Part shown: positions 8,161 to 17,112 of the stretch, piece by piece
Position numbering within the stretch: the stretch's first letter is position 1
How the letters are laid out: each line of letters starts with the position of its first letter
Source of the DNA: Candidatus Saganbacteria bacterium
Lineage (GTDB): Bacteria > Margulisbacteria > WOR-1 > O2-12-FULL-45-9
Reading direction: 5' to 3'
NCBI GenBank assembly: GCA_016219705.1
Contig: JACRKQ010000030.1
Span: 1-36,268, forward strand
DNA: 36,268 bases
Translations under genes and position numbers: made by a program
The notes under the pieces: model-generated
The model's database searches: none
What the model was told of the DNA's origin: nothing
Seen by the model: only the letters and a program-made list of their open reading frames with translations

Positions 8161-10248
8161 ATGGCCGCGCCAGGATTTGATTTAAAGAGCATTCGCAGCC
8201 TTTTTAGCCTTAGTGATTTTCTGATGGCGGCGGTCCTCGTGGTCATCATCAGCTTGATGATCGTCCCCCTGCCGCCTTTTATTCTCGACCTTTTGATCAC
8301 TTTCAGCTTAGCCTTCACCCTGGTGATCTTATTGGTCGCAATGTACTTGAAAGAGCCTCTTGATTTCGCCTCTTTCCCGTCTATATTATTGGTCATTACT
8401 GTTTACCGCCTGGCGATCAATATCGCTTCTTCCCGCTTGATTTTAATCCAGGGGTATGCCGGCGAGGTCATCAGCGCTTTCGGCGCGTTTGTGGTCGGAG
8501 GCAATTATGTCGTCGGCGCCATCATCTTTATCATTATCACCATTGTCAATTTTGTCGTCATCACCAAAGGATCGGAACGCGTGGCGGAAGTCGCCGCCCG
8601 CTTTACTCTTGACGCCATGCCCGGCAAACAGATGAGCATCGACGCTGATTTAAACGCTGGCTTGATCGACGCTAATGAAGCGCGGGCGCGGCGGCGCAAG
8701 ATCGAGCGCGAAGCGACATTTTTCGGCTCCATGGACGGCGCCAATAAGTTTGTTCGCGGCGACGCTATCGCCGGCATCATCATTGTTTTGGTCAACATTA
8801 TCGGCGGTATTTTAGTCGGCTGGCTGCAGGGCGGTTTGGGAGTTTTGGAGGCGCTCAACCGCTACGCCCTCCTGACCATCGGTTCCGGTCTGGTCGCGCA
8901 ATTAACCGCCCTCCTGATCTCTATTGCCACCGGCCTGGTCATTACTAAATCGGCGTCAGAAATGAGTTTAGGGACCGATGTCGCCAGCCAATTGATCGCC
9001 CAGCCGCGCGCCTTCGCTTTTGTTTCGATCATCCTGGGAATTTTCGCGCTGATCCCCGGCATTCCCACCATCCCCTTCCTCACTCTCGCTTCCGCCTCCG
9101 GCGGGTTAGCGCTGGTCTTGATGCGCACCCAAGCGATGAAAGCGGAAGCTGGCGTCGTCAGTCAGGAGGTTTCGGCTAAAGATGTCCTGAAAAAACCGGA
9201 AAGCATTTTAGGAACGCTGGGGCTTGATCCGCTCTCCCTCAAAGCCGGCCGTAATTTAATCCCCTTGATCGATCCGGGACAAAAAGGGGCTCTGCTGGAA
9301 CGGATCACTCTGATCCGCTATAACATCGGGCAGGAATTAGGTTTTGTTATTCCCGGCGTCCGGGTTATGGACGATTTAAGCCTGCCGCCCGACCAGTATA
9401 CGATTGAAATCCGCGGCACAAAAGTCGCCAACGGTGAAATCAAACTCGGCCACCACCTGGTCGATCTCCCTCTCGCCCAGCTTAAAGCGAAAAATCTGCG
9501 CGGGCTGGACGGACGTAACCCCGCTAACAATGATCCGATCTCCTGGGTCCCTGACGATCTGCTCCCGGAACTGCAAAAGCAGGGCCTGGTCGGTAAAACC
9601 CCAGTCGACGTCATCTCCGAACATTTTACCGAGGTGGTCAAACGCTACGCCGACGAGATCATGACGCGGCAAAACGTCCAATCGCTGATTGAACTGGTGA
9701 AAAACACCAACGCCGCCATTGTCCGCGAACTAATCCCCGACCTCTTGTCTCTCGGTCAGGTTCATAAAGTTTTGCAGCTTTTGGTCAGAGAACGGGTTTC
9801 CATCCGCGACCTTTCAACGATTCTTGAACGTTTGGCTGATTACGCCCACCTTTCCCGCGACGTGAATGTGCTGGCAGAATATGTGCGGCAATCCCTGGCC
9901 CGGCAGATTTGCGAAAAATACACCAACAAGGATGGTATAGTTACCGTCGTGACTATCGATCCCGCCCTGGAAGAGACTTTGATCGGATCGATCCATCAAT
10001 CTGAATACGGCTCGTTTCTGGCGGCCGATCCGACAGTTGGCGAAAAAATCCTGGTGCAAATTTCGGGACACCTGCGCAACTTTAAGCGGATGCAGCTCCC
10101 ACCGGCGATTCTCTGCTCGCCCCGCCTGCGTCCGCATTTTAAGCGTTTTATTGAACGGAGCTTTCCCGATCTGGCTGTGTTGTCATATAACGAGATCGTC
10201 CCGCAGGTTAAGGTCCAAAGCATCGGTATGATCTCGATCGAACAATAA
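8161..10248 (+). CDS. flhA: Flagellar export protein FlhA
   Basis: FlhA forms the nonameric ring of the export apparatus that couples proton flow and docks chaperone-substrate complexes. The 695 residues are the normal size. Eight membrane segments fill about 20-330. The conserved cytoplasmic loop contains GSERVAEVAARFTLDAMPGK and IDADLNAGLID, and the earlier RLAINIASSRLIL is also typical. The soluble C-terminal domain runs from about 350 and includes GFVIPGVRVMDD. A GAGG stands 8 bases before the ATG. It is the last recognised flagellar gene here; flhF, flhG, fliA and motor genes are not in the window. Confidence 0.98.
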   Translation: MAAPGFDLKSIRSLFSLSDFLMAAVLVVIISLMIVPLPPFILDLLITFSLAFTLVILLVAMYLKEPLDFASFPSILLVITVYRLAINIASSRLILIQGYAGEVISAFGAFVVGGNYVVGAIIFIIITIVNFVVITKGSERVAEVAARFTLDAMPGKQMSIDADLNAGLIDANEARARRRKIEREATFFGSMDGANKFVRGDAIAGIIIVLVNIIGGILVGWLQGGLGVLEALNRYALLTIGSGLVAQLTALLISIATGLVITKSASEMSLGTDVASQLIAQPRAFAFVSIILGIFALIPGIPTIPFLTLASASGGLALVLMRTQAMKAEAGVVSQEVSAKDVLKKPESILGTLGLDPLSLKAGRNLIPLIDPGQKGALLERITLIRYNIGQELGFVIPGVRVMDDLSLPPDQYTIEIRGTKVANGEIKLGHHLVDLPLAQLKAKNLRGLDGRNPANNDPISWVPDDLLPELQKQGLVGKTPVDVISEHFTEVVKRYADEIMTRQNVQSLIELVKNTNAAIVRELIPDLLSLGQVHKVLQLLVRERVSIRDLSTILERLADYAHLSRDVNVLAEYVRQSLARQICEKYTNKDGIVTVVTIDPALEETLIGSIHQSEYGSFLAADPTVGEKILVQISGHLRNFKRMQLPPAILCSPRLRPHFKRFIERSFPDLAVLSYNEIVPQVKVQSIGMISIEQ

Positions 10249-10261
10249 GGGGAAGAAAATA

Positions 10262-13200
10262 ATGAAAATAAAAAACATCTTATTAATCGCTCTTTGCTGT
10301 TGGCCATTACTATCTATCTTGGCTTTTGCCGCCCCAACCCAGGATTGGGGAGAGACTGGCAAAGTTATCGTTTCTGCTGAAGCGGATGTCGCCCAATCGC
10401 AGCCGGTTATTGCGGCAGATGGCAGCGGCGGGACTTATTATGCCTGGCGGGACGAACGCAACAGCGTGAAGGGACTTTACGTTCAGCGCGTGAATACTAA
10501 TGGCGAAACGCTCTGGTTGACTACTGGCGTCACCGCTTGCGCCAGCGATGTTACTTCAATTATCGGGTGCGCCACCGATACTTCAAATAATCTACTGGTG
10601 GCCTGGAACAGCTCAACTGCCAGCAACCAAAGCGCTATTTATGTGCAAAAAATATCGAGCGCCGGCAGCGTCCAATGGGCGGCTGCTGGTGTTTGTGTCG
10701 TCGCTACCCCCAGCAGCGCCAATCAGGCCCAGGGGGAAATCGCAACTGACAATACCACCGGCGTCTTCGTCACCTGGACAGATTACGCGGCTGACAGCAA
10801 AGGGGATATTCGCGCTCAATATTTTAACGCCGCCGGGGCGCGCCAGGCGGGAGATAATGGTGTCGCCATTTCCACTCTCGACTCTTCCGCCCAAACCCAA
10901 CCCAGCCTTTGCCGCAATTCAGGCGGCAATGCCATTATCACTTTTACCGACAATCGCAGCGGCAACAATGATATTTATGCCCAACTTCTGGCCACAACAG
11001 GCACTGTCCAATGGACCGCTAATGGCGTCGCTGTCTACACCGGCGCTGGCGGACAAACCTCCTCCGATGCCGTTGCCATCGACGGCGGCGGAGCAATAGT
11101 TGCCTGGGAAGATGATCGCAATGGCAACCCGGATATTTACGCTCAAGGCCTTACTGTCGACGGCTCAACTTCATTCCCCAGCGCTTTTGCCGTTGTTACC
11201 GCCGCTAATGCGCAGCAAAATTTTAAGATCGTCTCTGATGGTTCCAACGGCGCTATGCTCTGCTTTGAAGACAACCGGAACTCCGGGACCACTGGCCAAG
11301 ATATTTATTGTCAGCGGATTTTAGCCCAGGGAGCAGTCGGATACCCGGCCGATGTCGCCGTCACCACTGCCGCCAATAATCAGCGGCGCCCGCAGATGTT
11401 GACTGATGGCCTGGGAAATGTCGTCATAGTTTGGGAGAGCGACACCAATAACGACGGCAAACATGATTTGCAGGCGCAGGCAGTAGCTATCGCCACCGGC
11501 AACTTGGGCTGGGGGCCAAATATTTTTTGTAACGCTTCCAATTTACAGCAATTGCCAAAGATCGGCGCCGGTAATGCCGGCGCCATAATCGTTGTCTGGG
11601 AAGATCAGCGAGGCGCGACCTATGTCGGCGCTGCAAATTCAGATGTTTACACCCAACGCCTGGATAGTAACGGCACAGCCAGTTGGACAAGTAATGGTCT
11701 TAACCTTTGTTCTTTAACCGGTCCAGCCACCCAAGATCAGGCCGCTCTCTGTGCCGGCAGCGGGGTTGTTGTCTGGCGCGACTACAGGAACGGCCTGGCA
11801 GAAATTTATGCCCAGAAATTCGATGATAACGGCAATGCGCTTTGGACAACCGGCGGCGTTAGCGTCTGTGTCAACAGCCAAGCTCTGGCCAATAATCGCT
11901 CCGTCGGCGGCGTCTGCAAAACCGGCGATGATTTCCTGGTTGTTTGGACAGATGATCGAGTTAGTAGCGGTGTTATGAATATTTATGCGCAAAAAATAAA
12001 TTCGGCCAATGGCGGCAGTTTTTGGACCACCGGCGGCGTGGCGGTCACCGTTATTTCTGAAGGCAATCGAGTTTCTATAAAAGTTATTCCTGATAACGCC
12101 AGCGGGGGTATTATTGCCTATGCCATTGAAGTCGGCTCGAGCACGACAAGTAAAGTTTATGTCAAACGGATCGACGCTAATGGCGCTTTAGTTTCCGCCT
12201 GGGGGACTGACGCAGATGACGCCGCTGATGCGGGCATAACTGTTGATACTTATCCGGTGGCAACTGGTTTTAAGGAAACGACTCCGGCTTTGACCCGGAT
12301 TGGCACCGAGGCCGTAATCGTTTGGGCCGATAACCGCGACGATATTTCGAATGATCTCTATAATTTATATAGCCAAAAACTGGCCCTTGCCGATGGCAGA
12401 CGTATTTGGTCAGCCAACGGTGTCGCTCTCATCACTGCCGCCGCTAATCAGCTTACTCCGTCTGTCGCTAATTATAACAGCAACAATGAATATTGCGTTC
12501 TGGCCTGGTCAGACAATCGAGCAGGACGTGTGTCTCCAAGCGGCAATCTTCTGTATGATCTTTATCATGCCAATATCAAAATCAGCGGCTCAACCCCGGT
12601 TACCGGAGAAGCTATAATAATTGCCGCTCCCACTGCCACCTCGCTGGAAGAACCGCAGGTAATTGTCGACGCTAATGATAATAGCCACACCCTCTATCTA
12701 GACCGTGATTTTTCCGTCAACACTTCACGACTTGGCCTTATTGCTAATTATTATGACAGTACTTTGGCTACAAATTCTTTTGCGCCTACCAGCAGTAGTA
12801 ATAATCAGAATTCCCCTAATCTCGTCATCCAAGCGAGCGGCGCCTTCAACTTAGCCTGGGCGGAAAATAATTCCGCCGCTACCGACACAGACATTTACGT
12901 TCAACAAATCACCAATACTATTTCTACCACCACCTCAACAACAACAACGACGACCACCACCACAACTACTACCGTCAATACAACAACAACGACCACAACA
13001 ACCAGTTCTACGACCAGCACAATTTTAACCGCCGGAGTTTTTTTCTATCCAACCAGGATCAGCAGCGGCGAGTTCCGGACCGCAGCCTCAGCCCAACAGC
13101 CGCGCATTGCTTATTCATTGGACGAAAATAAACCGATCGACATCCTTATCTATGATGTTCGCAATACGCAGGTGATTTTTCATCGGAAAATTGCCTCCGG

Positions 13201-13348
13201 CGAGGCAGGAGGAAAAGCCGGCTACAATGAAATTCTCTGGGATGGCCAGGTTGACCAGGGAGGGTCGGTGCGCAACGGTTCTTACATCCTGCAGGTTGTC
13301 AGCCAGGGCCGCATGCTTGGGCAAACATACTTTATCGTAACCGAATGA
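10262..13348 (+). CDS. Secreted repeat (propeller-like) protein with Thr-rich stalk and C-terminal FlgD-like Ig domain
   Basis: The 1028-residue protein begins with a signal peptide (KNILLIALCCWPLLSILAFA, cleavage near 24). From about 35 to 885 it consists of roughly a dozen diverged repeats of 50-70 residues. The consensus resembles 'VVWxDxRN..DIYAQ(K/R)(I/L)D.NG...W...GV', for example AWEDDRNGNPDIYAQ and VVWRDYRNGLAEIYAQ. These are expected to form beta-propeller blades. A stalk of almost pure Thr/Ser (about 889-920) leads to a final domain (about 925-1028) with YNEILWDGQVDQGG and RNGSYILQV, which matches the FlgD Ig-like fold used as a C-terminal module in many exported proteins. It starts 13 bases after flhA, so it is probably co-transcribed, and ends in an ATGA overlap with the next gene. 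A surface or flagellum-associated role is inference. No enzymatic motif is seen. Confidence 0.85.
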   Translation: MKIKNILLIALCCWPLLSILAFAAPTQDWGETGKVIVSAEADVAQSQPVIAADGSGGTYYAWRDERNSVKGLYVQRVNTNGETLWLTTGVTACASDVTSIIGCATDTSNNLLVAWNSSTASNQSAIYVQKISSAGSVQWAAAGVCVVATPSSANQAQGEIATDNTTGVFVTWTDYAADSKGDIRAQYFNAAGARQAGDNGVAISTLDSSAQTQPSLCRNSGGNAIITFTDNRSGNNDIYAQLLATTGTVQWTANGVAVYTGAGGQTSSDAVAIDGGGAIVAWEDDRNGNPDIYAQGLTVDGSTSFPSAFAVVTAANAQQNFKIVSDGSNGAMLCFEDNRNSGTTGQDIYCQRILAQGAVGYPADVAVTTAANNQRRPQMLTDGLGNVVIVWESDTNNDGKHDLQAQAVAIATGNLGWGPNIFCNASNLQQLPKIGAGNAGAIIVVWEDQRGATYVGAANSDVYTQRLDSNGTASWTSNGLNLCSLTGPATQDQAALCAGSGVVVWRDYRNGLAEIYAQKFDDNGNALWTTGGVSVCVNSQALANNRSVGGVCKTGDDFLVVWTDDRVSSGVMNIYAQKINSANGGSFWTTGGVAVTVISEGNRVSIKVIPDNASGGIIAYAIEVGSSTTSKVYVKRIDANGALVSAWGTDADDAADAGITVDTYPVATGFKETTPALTRIGTEAVIVWADNRDDISNDLYNLYSQKLALADGRRIWSANGVALITAAANQLTPSVANYNSNNEYCVLAWSDNRAGRVSPSGNLLYDLYHANIKISGSTPVTGEAIIIAAPTATSLEEPQVIVDANDNSHTLYLDRDFSVNTSRLGLIANYYDSTLATNSFAPTSSSNNQNSPNLVIQASGAFNLAWAENNSAATDTDIYVQQITNTISTTTSTTTTTTTTTTTTVNTTTTTTTTSSTTSTILTAGVFFYPTRISSGEFRTAASAQQPRIAYSLDENKPIDILIYDVRNTQVIFHRKIASGEAGGKAGYNEILWDGQVDQGGSVRNGSYILQVVSQGRMLGQTYFIVTE
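12927..13023 (+). repeat. ACN-rich microsatellite coding the Thr stalk
   Basis: Runs of ACA, ACC, ACG and ACT codons encode about 32 residues of nearly pure threonine and serine. The tract is triplet-based, so length changes stay in frame and would lengthen or shorten the stalk. Confidence 0.85.
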
Positions 13349-15171
13349 AAAAAATTGGCGTCTTAATTTTATTAATCGGTCTATGTTTGGCCGCAGCAAC
13401 AGCTGCGGATGTAAAATTTTCCTCCGATGTCACCCGCTTGGCAGTCGGCGCGCGGCCGCTGGGGATGGGACGGATGTTTACCGGGTTGTCAGATGATTTA
13501 AGCGCCATGTATCTGAACCCCGCAGGTCTAACCCAGTTAAACACCAGCCAATGGCTGACGATGTCAGGAAAATTCATTAACCAGGTCAATTACCTGGCTC
13601 TGGCTGCCGCCCTGCCGACAAAATCGGGGGCATTAGGCATCGGCTATTCCGGGGCGGGACTCGGCTTCACCGTCCCGGTCTTAAATTTAGTCGAGATTGC
13701 CACCGGCGAATACCGCGTTATACCTTCCACCACGGAATCAGTTTCTTATGATTATAATAATTCCGCCCTCGCCTTCAGTTACGCGGCAAATTTTTTACTG
13801 CCCAGGCTTTCCGTCGGCGCCACTCTTAAATTATTCAGCGAAACTTTTGGCGGCGCGGCGGCCGTCAGCGGACAGGGTACCGATCTTGATCTCGGCCTCC
13901 TTTTTAAGCCCAATAATTATCTCTCCCTGGGCGTAACCGGAAAGAATATCCTGCCGGCCAACCTGGGCGGGAAAATGACCTGGAGCACTAAATTGGTTGA
14001 AGCAATTCCTGCAACCTTAATTTCCGGCGCTAATTTACAATTTGCTTCCGCCAGGCTCGGCCGCGTGAACATGGGGGCTGATTACGAACTGCAGCCGTCC
14101 CAACCATCCATCCCCGGCTTCTGGCATATCGGGCTGGAGTGGTGGCCGCTGAAAAATTTTGCCCTGCGCGGCGGCCTCGACCAGGACGTAATCGGCTCCG
14201 GCAGCGGCACAGGATTAACTGTCTCCAATAATCCCACCGCCGGCGTCAGCCTTTATTTTTCTGACTTTCGTTTTGATTACGCCTATCATCGCTATAACGA
14301 CGTGGCTAACAACGACACTCAATATTTTTCTCTCTCCCATATCCAGCCGGAAACTATTCCCTTACAAGTCTTTCCGGGTGATCCTTTTATCACGCGGGAG
14401 AGCACCGTTGTTGTCAGCGGTATTGTTAATGATTCCAATGTCAAGCAAATCACTATTAATGGCCAGCCAATCTCTTTCAGTCAAGGAAAGTTTAGTTATG
14501 AAACCAGTTTGCTGCTGGGCAAGAATACTATCCTGGTCGCCGGTTTAAACCGGCAAGGAAAGATTATCCGCAAAGAACGTTTGCGTGTTTTACGCTTGAT
14601 CAAATTTTCCGACGTCACCCTAGATTATTGGGCCAGAAATGATATTGAATTATTGGGGACATTAAATATCATGCCCGGCTTTATTGATGGGACTTTTAAA
14701 CCGGAAAAAATGGTGTCGCGCGTCGACTACTTAATGAATCTCCTCAACATCGGCAAACTGCCGCCGTCGACAATCCTCACCCCTTTCCCCTTCCGCGATG
14801 TCCAGACAACAGAAGTGATCGCTCCCTACGTCAAATCAGGACACGATCATAAACTGGTCAAAGGCTACCCCGACTTAACCTTTCGACCGTGGCGCTTATT
14901 GAACCGTGTTGAAGGCGCTTTGATGACTGTCCGTTTCTCCCAGATCAAGCTCTCCGATGTTTTGGAACGGCCCTATCTCGACATTGCGGCGCGGCACTGG
15001 GCGATCAAAGAAATTACCGCCGCCAAAGAACATAGTATGCTGCAATTTGCTTTGGAATATTTATATCCCAGAAAAGAATTGCCGCGGTCAGAATTAGCGG
15101 CCATGATCGCCTATGTCCCGCTGGTGCGGCTGCAAATTGAAGAATTATTGAATTTTGATGTTGGATATTGA
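13345..15171 (+). CDS. PorV/PorQ-like (UPF0164) outer-membrane barrel with Ig-like domain and SLH repeats, copy 1
   Basis: The 608-residue protein has a signal peptide (KIGVLILLIGLCLAAATA). A predicted beta barrel follows (about 25-350), with the PorV/PorQ family opening VGARPLGMGRMFTGLSDDLS and YLNPAGL. An Ig-like segment (about 360-418) comes next: RESTVVVSGIVNDSNVKQIT and LLGKNTILVAGLNRQG. Three diverged SLH repeats lie at about 420-472, 481-535 and 545-595. It ends ELLNFDVGY. SLH repeats bind cell-wall polymers or peptidoglycan, so the protein may tie the outer membrane to the wall. The ATG overlaps the stop of the repeat-protein gene, which indicates coupled expression. The SLH repeats here are weaker than in the paralogue at 15214. 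The PorV family includes a type IX secretion component, but no other T9SS gene lies in this window. Confidence 0.85.
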   Translation: MKKIGVLILLIGLCLAAATAADVKFSSDVTRLAVGARPLGMGRMFTGLSDDLSAMYLNPAGLTQLNTSQWLTMSGKFINQVNYLALAAALPTKSGALGIGYSGAGLGFTVPVLNLVEIATGEYRVIPSTTESVSYDYNNSALAFSYAANFLLPRLSVGATLKLFSETFGGAAAVSGQGTDLDLGLLFKPNNYLSLGVTGKNILPANLGGKMTWSTKLVEAIPATLISGANLQFASARLGRVNMGADYELQPSQPSIPGFWHIGLEWWPLKNFALRGGLDQDVIGSGSGTGLTVSNNPTAGVSLYFSDFRFDYAYHRYNDVANNDTQYFSLSHIQPETIPLQVFPGDPFITRESTVVVSGIVNDSNVKQITINGQPISFSQGKFSYETSLLLGKNTILVAGLNRQGKIIRKERLRVLRLIKFSDVTLDYWARNDIELLGTLNIMPGFIDGTFKPEKMVSRVDYLMNLLNIGKLPPSTILTPFPFRDVQTTEVIAPYVKSGHDHKLVKGYPDLTFRPWRLLNRVEGALMTVRFSQIKLSDVLERPYLDIAARHWAIKEITAAKEHSMLQFALEYLYPRKELPRSELAAMIAYVPLVRLQIEELLNFDVGY

Positions 15172-15201
15172 TTGACAATTTTAGCGAAATTATGATATTA
15201 T
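15172..15201 (+). promoter_or_regulatory. Sigma70-like promoter for the second PorV-SLH gene
   Basis: TTGACA at 15172-15177 directly follows the previous stop codon. The best -10 is TATTAT at 15196-15201 (18-base spacer); GATATT at 15194-15199 is an alternative. The -10 ends 12 bases before the ATG at 15214, so the transcript would be almost leaderless. No Shine-Dalgarno is present. Confidence 0.5.
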
Positions 15202-15213
15202 TTTATTGACGGC

Positions 15214-17112
15214 ATGAAGAAAAAACTACTATTATTTTTTGGGTTATGGCTGGCCTTGGCCGGCTTGGTTTTGGCCGCCGCTGCCCCCGACCCTATTCGT
15301 ATCGCTACGGGCGCGCGTCCCTTGGGTATGGGTAAAGCCTTCGTCGGTTTGGCCGACGATCTCGGCTCTATTTTCCTCAATCCCGCGGGCCTGGGCAATC
15401 CGGAACGCTGGCAGTTGACTTCTATGTCCGGCAAGCTTTTGGAAGAATTTAATTACCTCTCTTTCTCCGGCCTTTATCCGACGCAATACGGCAACTTCGG
15501 GATCGCTTATATCGGATCTTCCGTCGGCGGCGCCATCCCCACCACAATCGAAGCCGGCTCTTCCGCTTCTGACCCGATTTACACAGTCGATCTTTCCGGC
15601 GATGGAGCAATGAGCTATTATAATAATCTTTTTATCCTCTCGTACGGCGCTAAACTGGAAAAAATACCGGGTTTAGGTAAACTTTTAACTAAGAGTTTCC
15701 CCCGCTTAACCGGCATAAATGTCGGAGCTAACCTGAAATTTTTCTCCGTTAATCTGACTGGCGACCACATCACCAATGGGAGCGGCAGCGGCAATGAACT
15801 TGACATCGGTGTTCAAGGAAAACCGCTCGGCTGGCTCTCCCTCGGCGCCAATATCCAAAACGCCTTGCCAACGTCAATGGGCGGTAAATTGCATTTTAAC
15901 AGCGGCTGGGAGGAAGCTTATCCGGCCGTGCTAAAATCCGGCCTGGCGGCAGCGATTATTGGCGTTGATAACTCACTAATGAAATTAGGGGGGCATAAGG
16001 TTAACGTGCTGGCTGATGTCGATTATGAGCTGACCAGATCATCAACTATCCCGCCGCTTCTCCATCTTGGCGTGGAATGGAAACCCATTGAACTGTTAGC
16101 TATCAGGGCAGGTATTGACCAAGAAATGGCCGGAGCTTCAGAAACATCCAATAATTTCACTTCCGGAGTGGGATTAAATTATGGCGACTTCCGTTTTGAC
16201 TATGCCTTCCACCAGTTTACCGGAGCGCCGGGAGTTGAGAACCATTTCTTCTCCTTATCTTACGGCATCGCCCCAGTCAAGAAGTTTACGGAACAGATAA
16301 TTGCCACCCCGGACAAACTAATAACAACAGAAACAGCTGTTGACATTAAAGGAACAGCGGTTGATTATGCCATCAAGGGAATTAAAATCAATGGCTTAAA
16401 GGTCCAGACAACGCCGCGCGGCGAGTTTACTCTCACTGTCTCCCTTCCCGTCGGCAAAAATGCGATTCTGATTGAAGGCCTTGACACGCAGGGTAAAGTT
16501 ATCGCCAGCAAGAAACTGCGCGTCCTGCGCCTCTTGACCTACCCCGATGTCGCCGGCAACCACTGGGCCGCCGAACAGATCAGCTATATCGGCACACTGG
16601 GAATCATTAAGGGTTATCCTAATGGGGTCTTTAAGCCGGAAGGGAATATCACCCGAGCAGAACTCTCTGCCCTCCTCGTGAGGACAAAGCTGGGTAGCGA
16701 CCAGAATGTCCCGGCCGCTGGCAAACAAAAATTCAGGGATGTCGGTTTAGCCCATTGGGCAGTCAAATATATCAACGCGGCGGCCACAGACAGCATTGTT
16801 ACCGGTTATCCCGATAAGACCTTTAAGCCGGCGGCTAATATTTCGCGGGCGGAAGGCTTGAGCATGGTCGCCAGGTTTGGAAGGGTAAAACAAATTCCCT
16901 ACACCAGCGAATTTACTGATATTAAAGCGACACATTGGGCTGCGACTTTACTGGCCGGGGCCAAGAAAGAAGGGCTGTTAGCTTTCCTGGCCAATCAACC
17001 ATTTAGTCCTAATAAAAAATTAGTCCGGTCGGAAGCGGTGGAAATATTGTTTCGCAGTCAGCCGGTCAAGGCGATTATTGCTGACCTAATGAATTTTGAT
17101 AAGGGCTACTAA
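15214..17112 (+). CDS. PorV/PorQ-like outer-membrane barrel with Ig-like domain and three SLH repeats, copy 2
   Basis: This is a 632-residue paralogue of the preceding gene. It has a signal peptide (KKLLLFFGLWLALAGLVLA) and the family opening ATGARPLGMGKAFVGLADDL with FLNPAGLG. The barrel runs to about 360 and an Ig-like segment spans about 370-440. Three clear SLH repeats are at about 442-495, 507-558 and 565-616, with GYPNGVFKPEGNITRAELSA and GYPDKTFKPAANISRAEG. It ends DLMNFDKGY, matching NFDVGY in copy 1. It appears to have its own promoter, and no ribosome site is visible before the ATG. The last nine codons overlap the 3' end of the opposing S41 protease gene. A wall-anchored outer-membrane role is inferred from domains. 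Confidence 0.88.
   Translation: MKKKLLLFFGLWLALAGLVLAAAAPDPIRIATGARPLGMGKAFVGLADDLGSIFLNPAGLGNPERWQLTSMSGKLLEEFNYLSFSGLYPTQYGNFGIAYIGSSVGGAIPTTIEAGSSASDPIYTVDLSGDGAMSYYNNLFILSYGAKLEKIPGLGKLLTKSFPRLTGINVGANLKFFSVNLTGDHITNGSGSGNELDIGVQGKPLGWLSLGANIQNALPTSMGGKLHFNSGWEEAYPAVLKSGLAAAIIGVDNSLMKLGGHKVNVLADVDYELTRSSTIPPLLHLGVEWKPIELLAIRAGIDQEMAGASETSNNFTSGVGLNYGDFRFDYAFHQFTGAPGVENHFFSLSYGIAPVKKFTEQIIATPDKLITTETAVDIKGTAVDYAIKGIKINGLKVQTTPRGEFTLTVSLPVGKNAILIEGLDTQGKVIASKKLRVLRLLTYPDVAGNHWAAEQISYIGTLGIIKGYPNGVFKPEGNITRAELSALLVRTKLGSDQNVPAAGKQKFRDVGLAHWAVKYINAAATDSIVTGYPDKTFKPAANISRAEGLSMVARFGRVKQIPYTSEFTDIKATHWAATLLAGAKKEGLLAFLANQPFSPNKKLVRSEAVEILFRSQPVKAIIADLMNFDKGY

Noticed and set aside
7773-8396. 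207-codon minus-strand frame across flhB/flhA
   Set aside because: Both sense genes are certain and continuous, and the antisense frame shows no motif.
10548-11324. Plus-strand alternative frames inside the large repeat protein
   Set aside because: They are off-frame readings of the repetitive coding sequence, rich in Pro/Ala/Leu and without start signals.
12927-13023. Possible CRISPR-like array
   Set aside because: The repeat is an ACN triplet tract within a coding frame, with no spacers.
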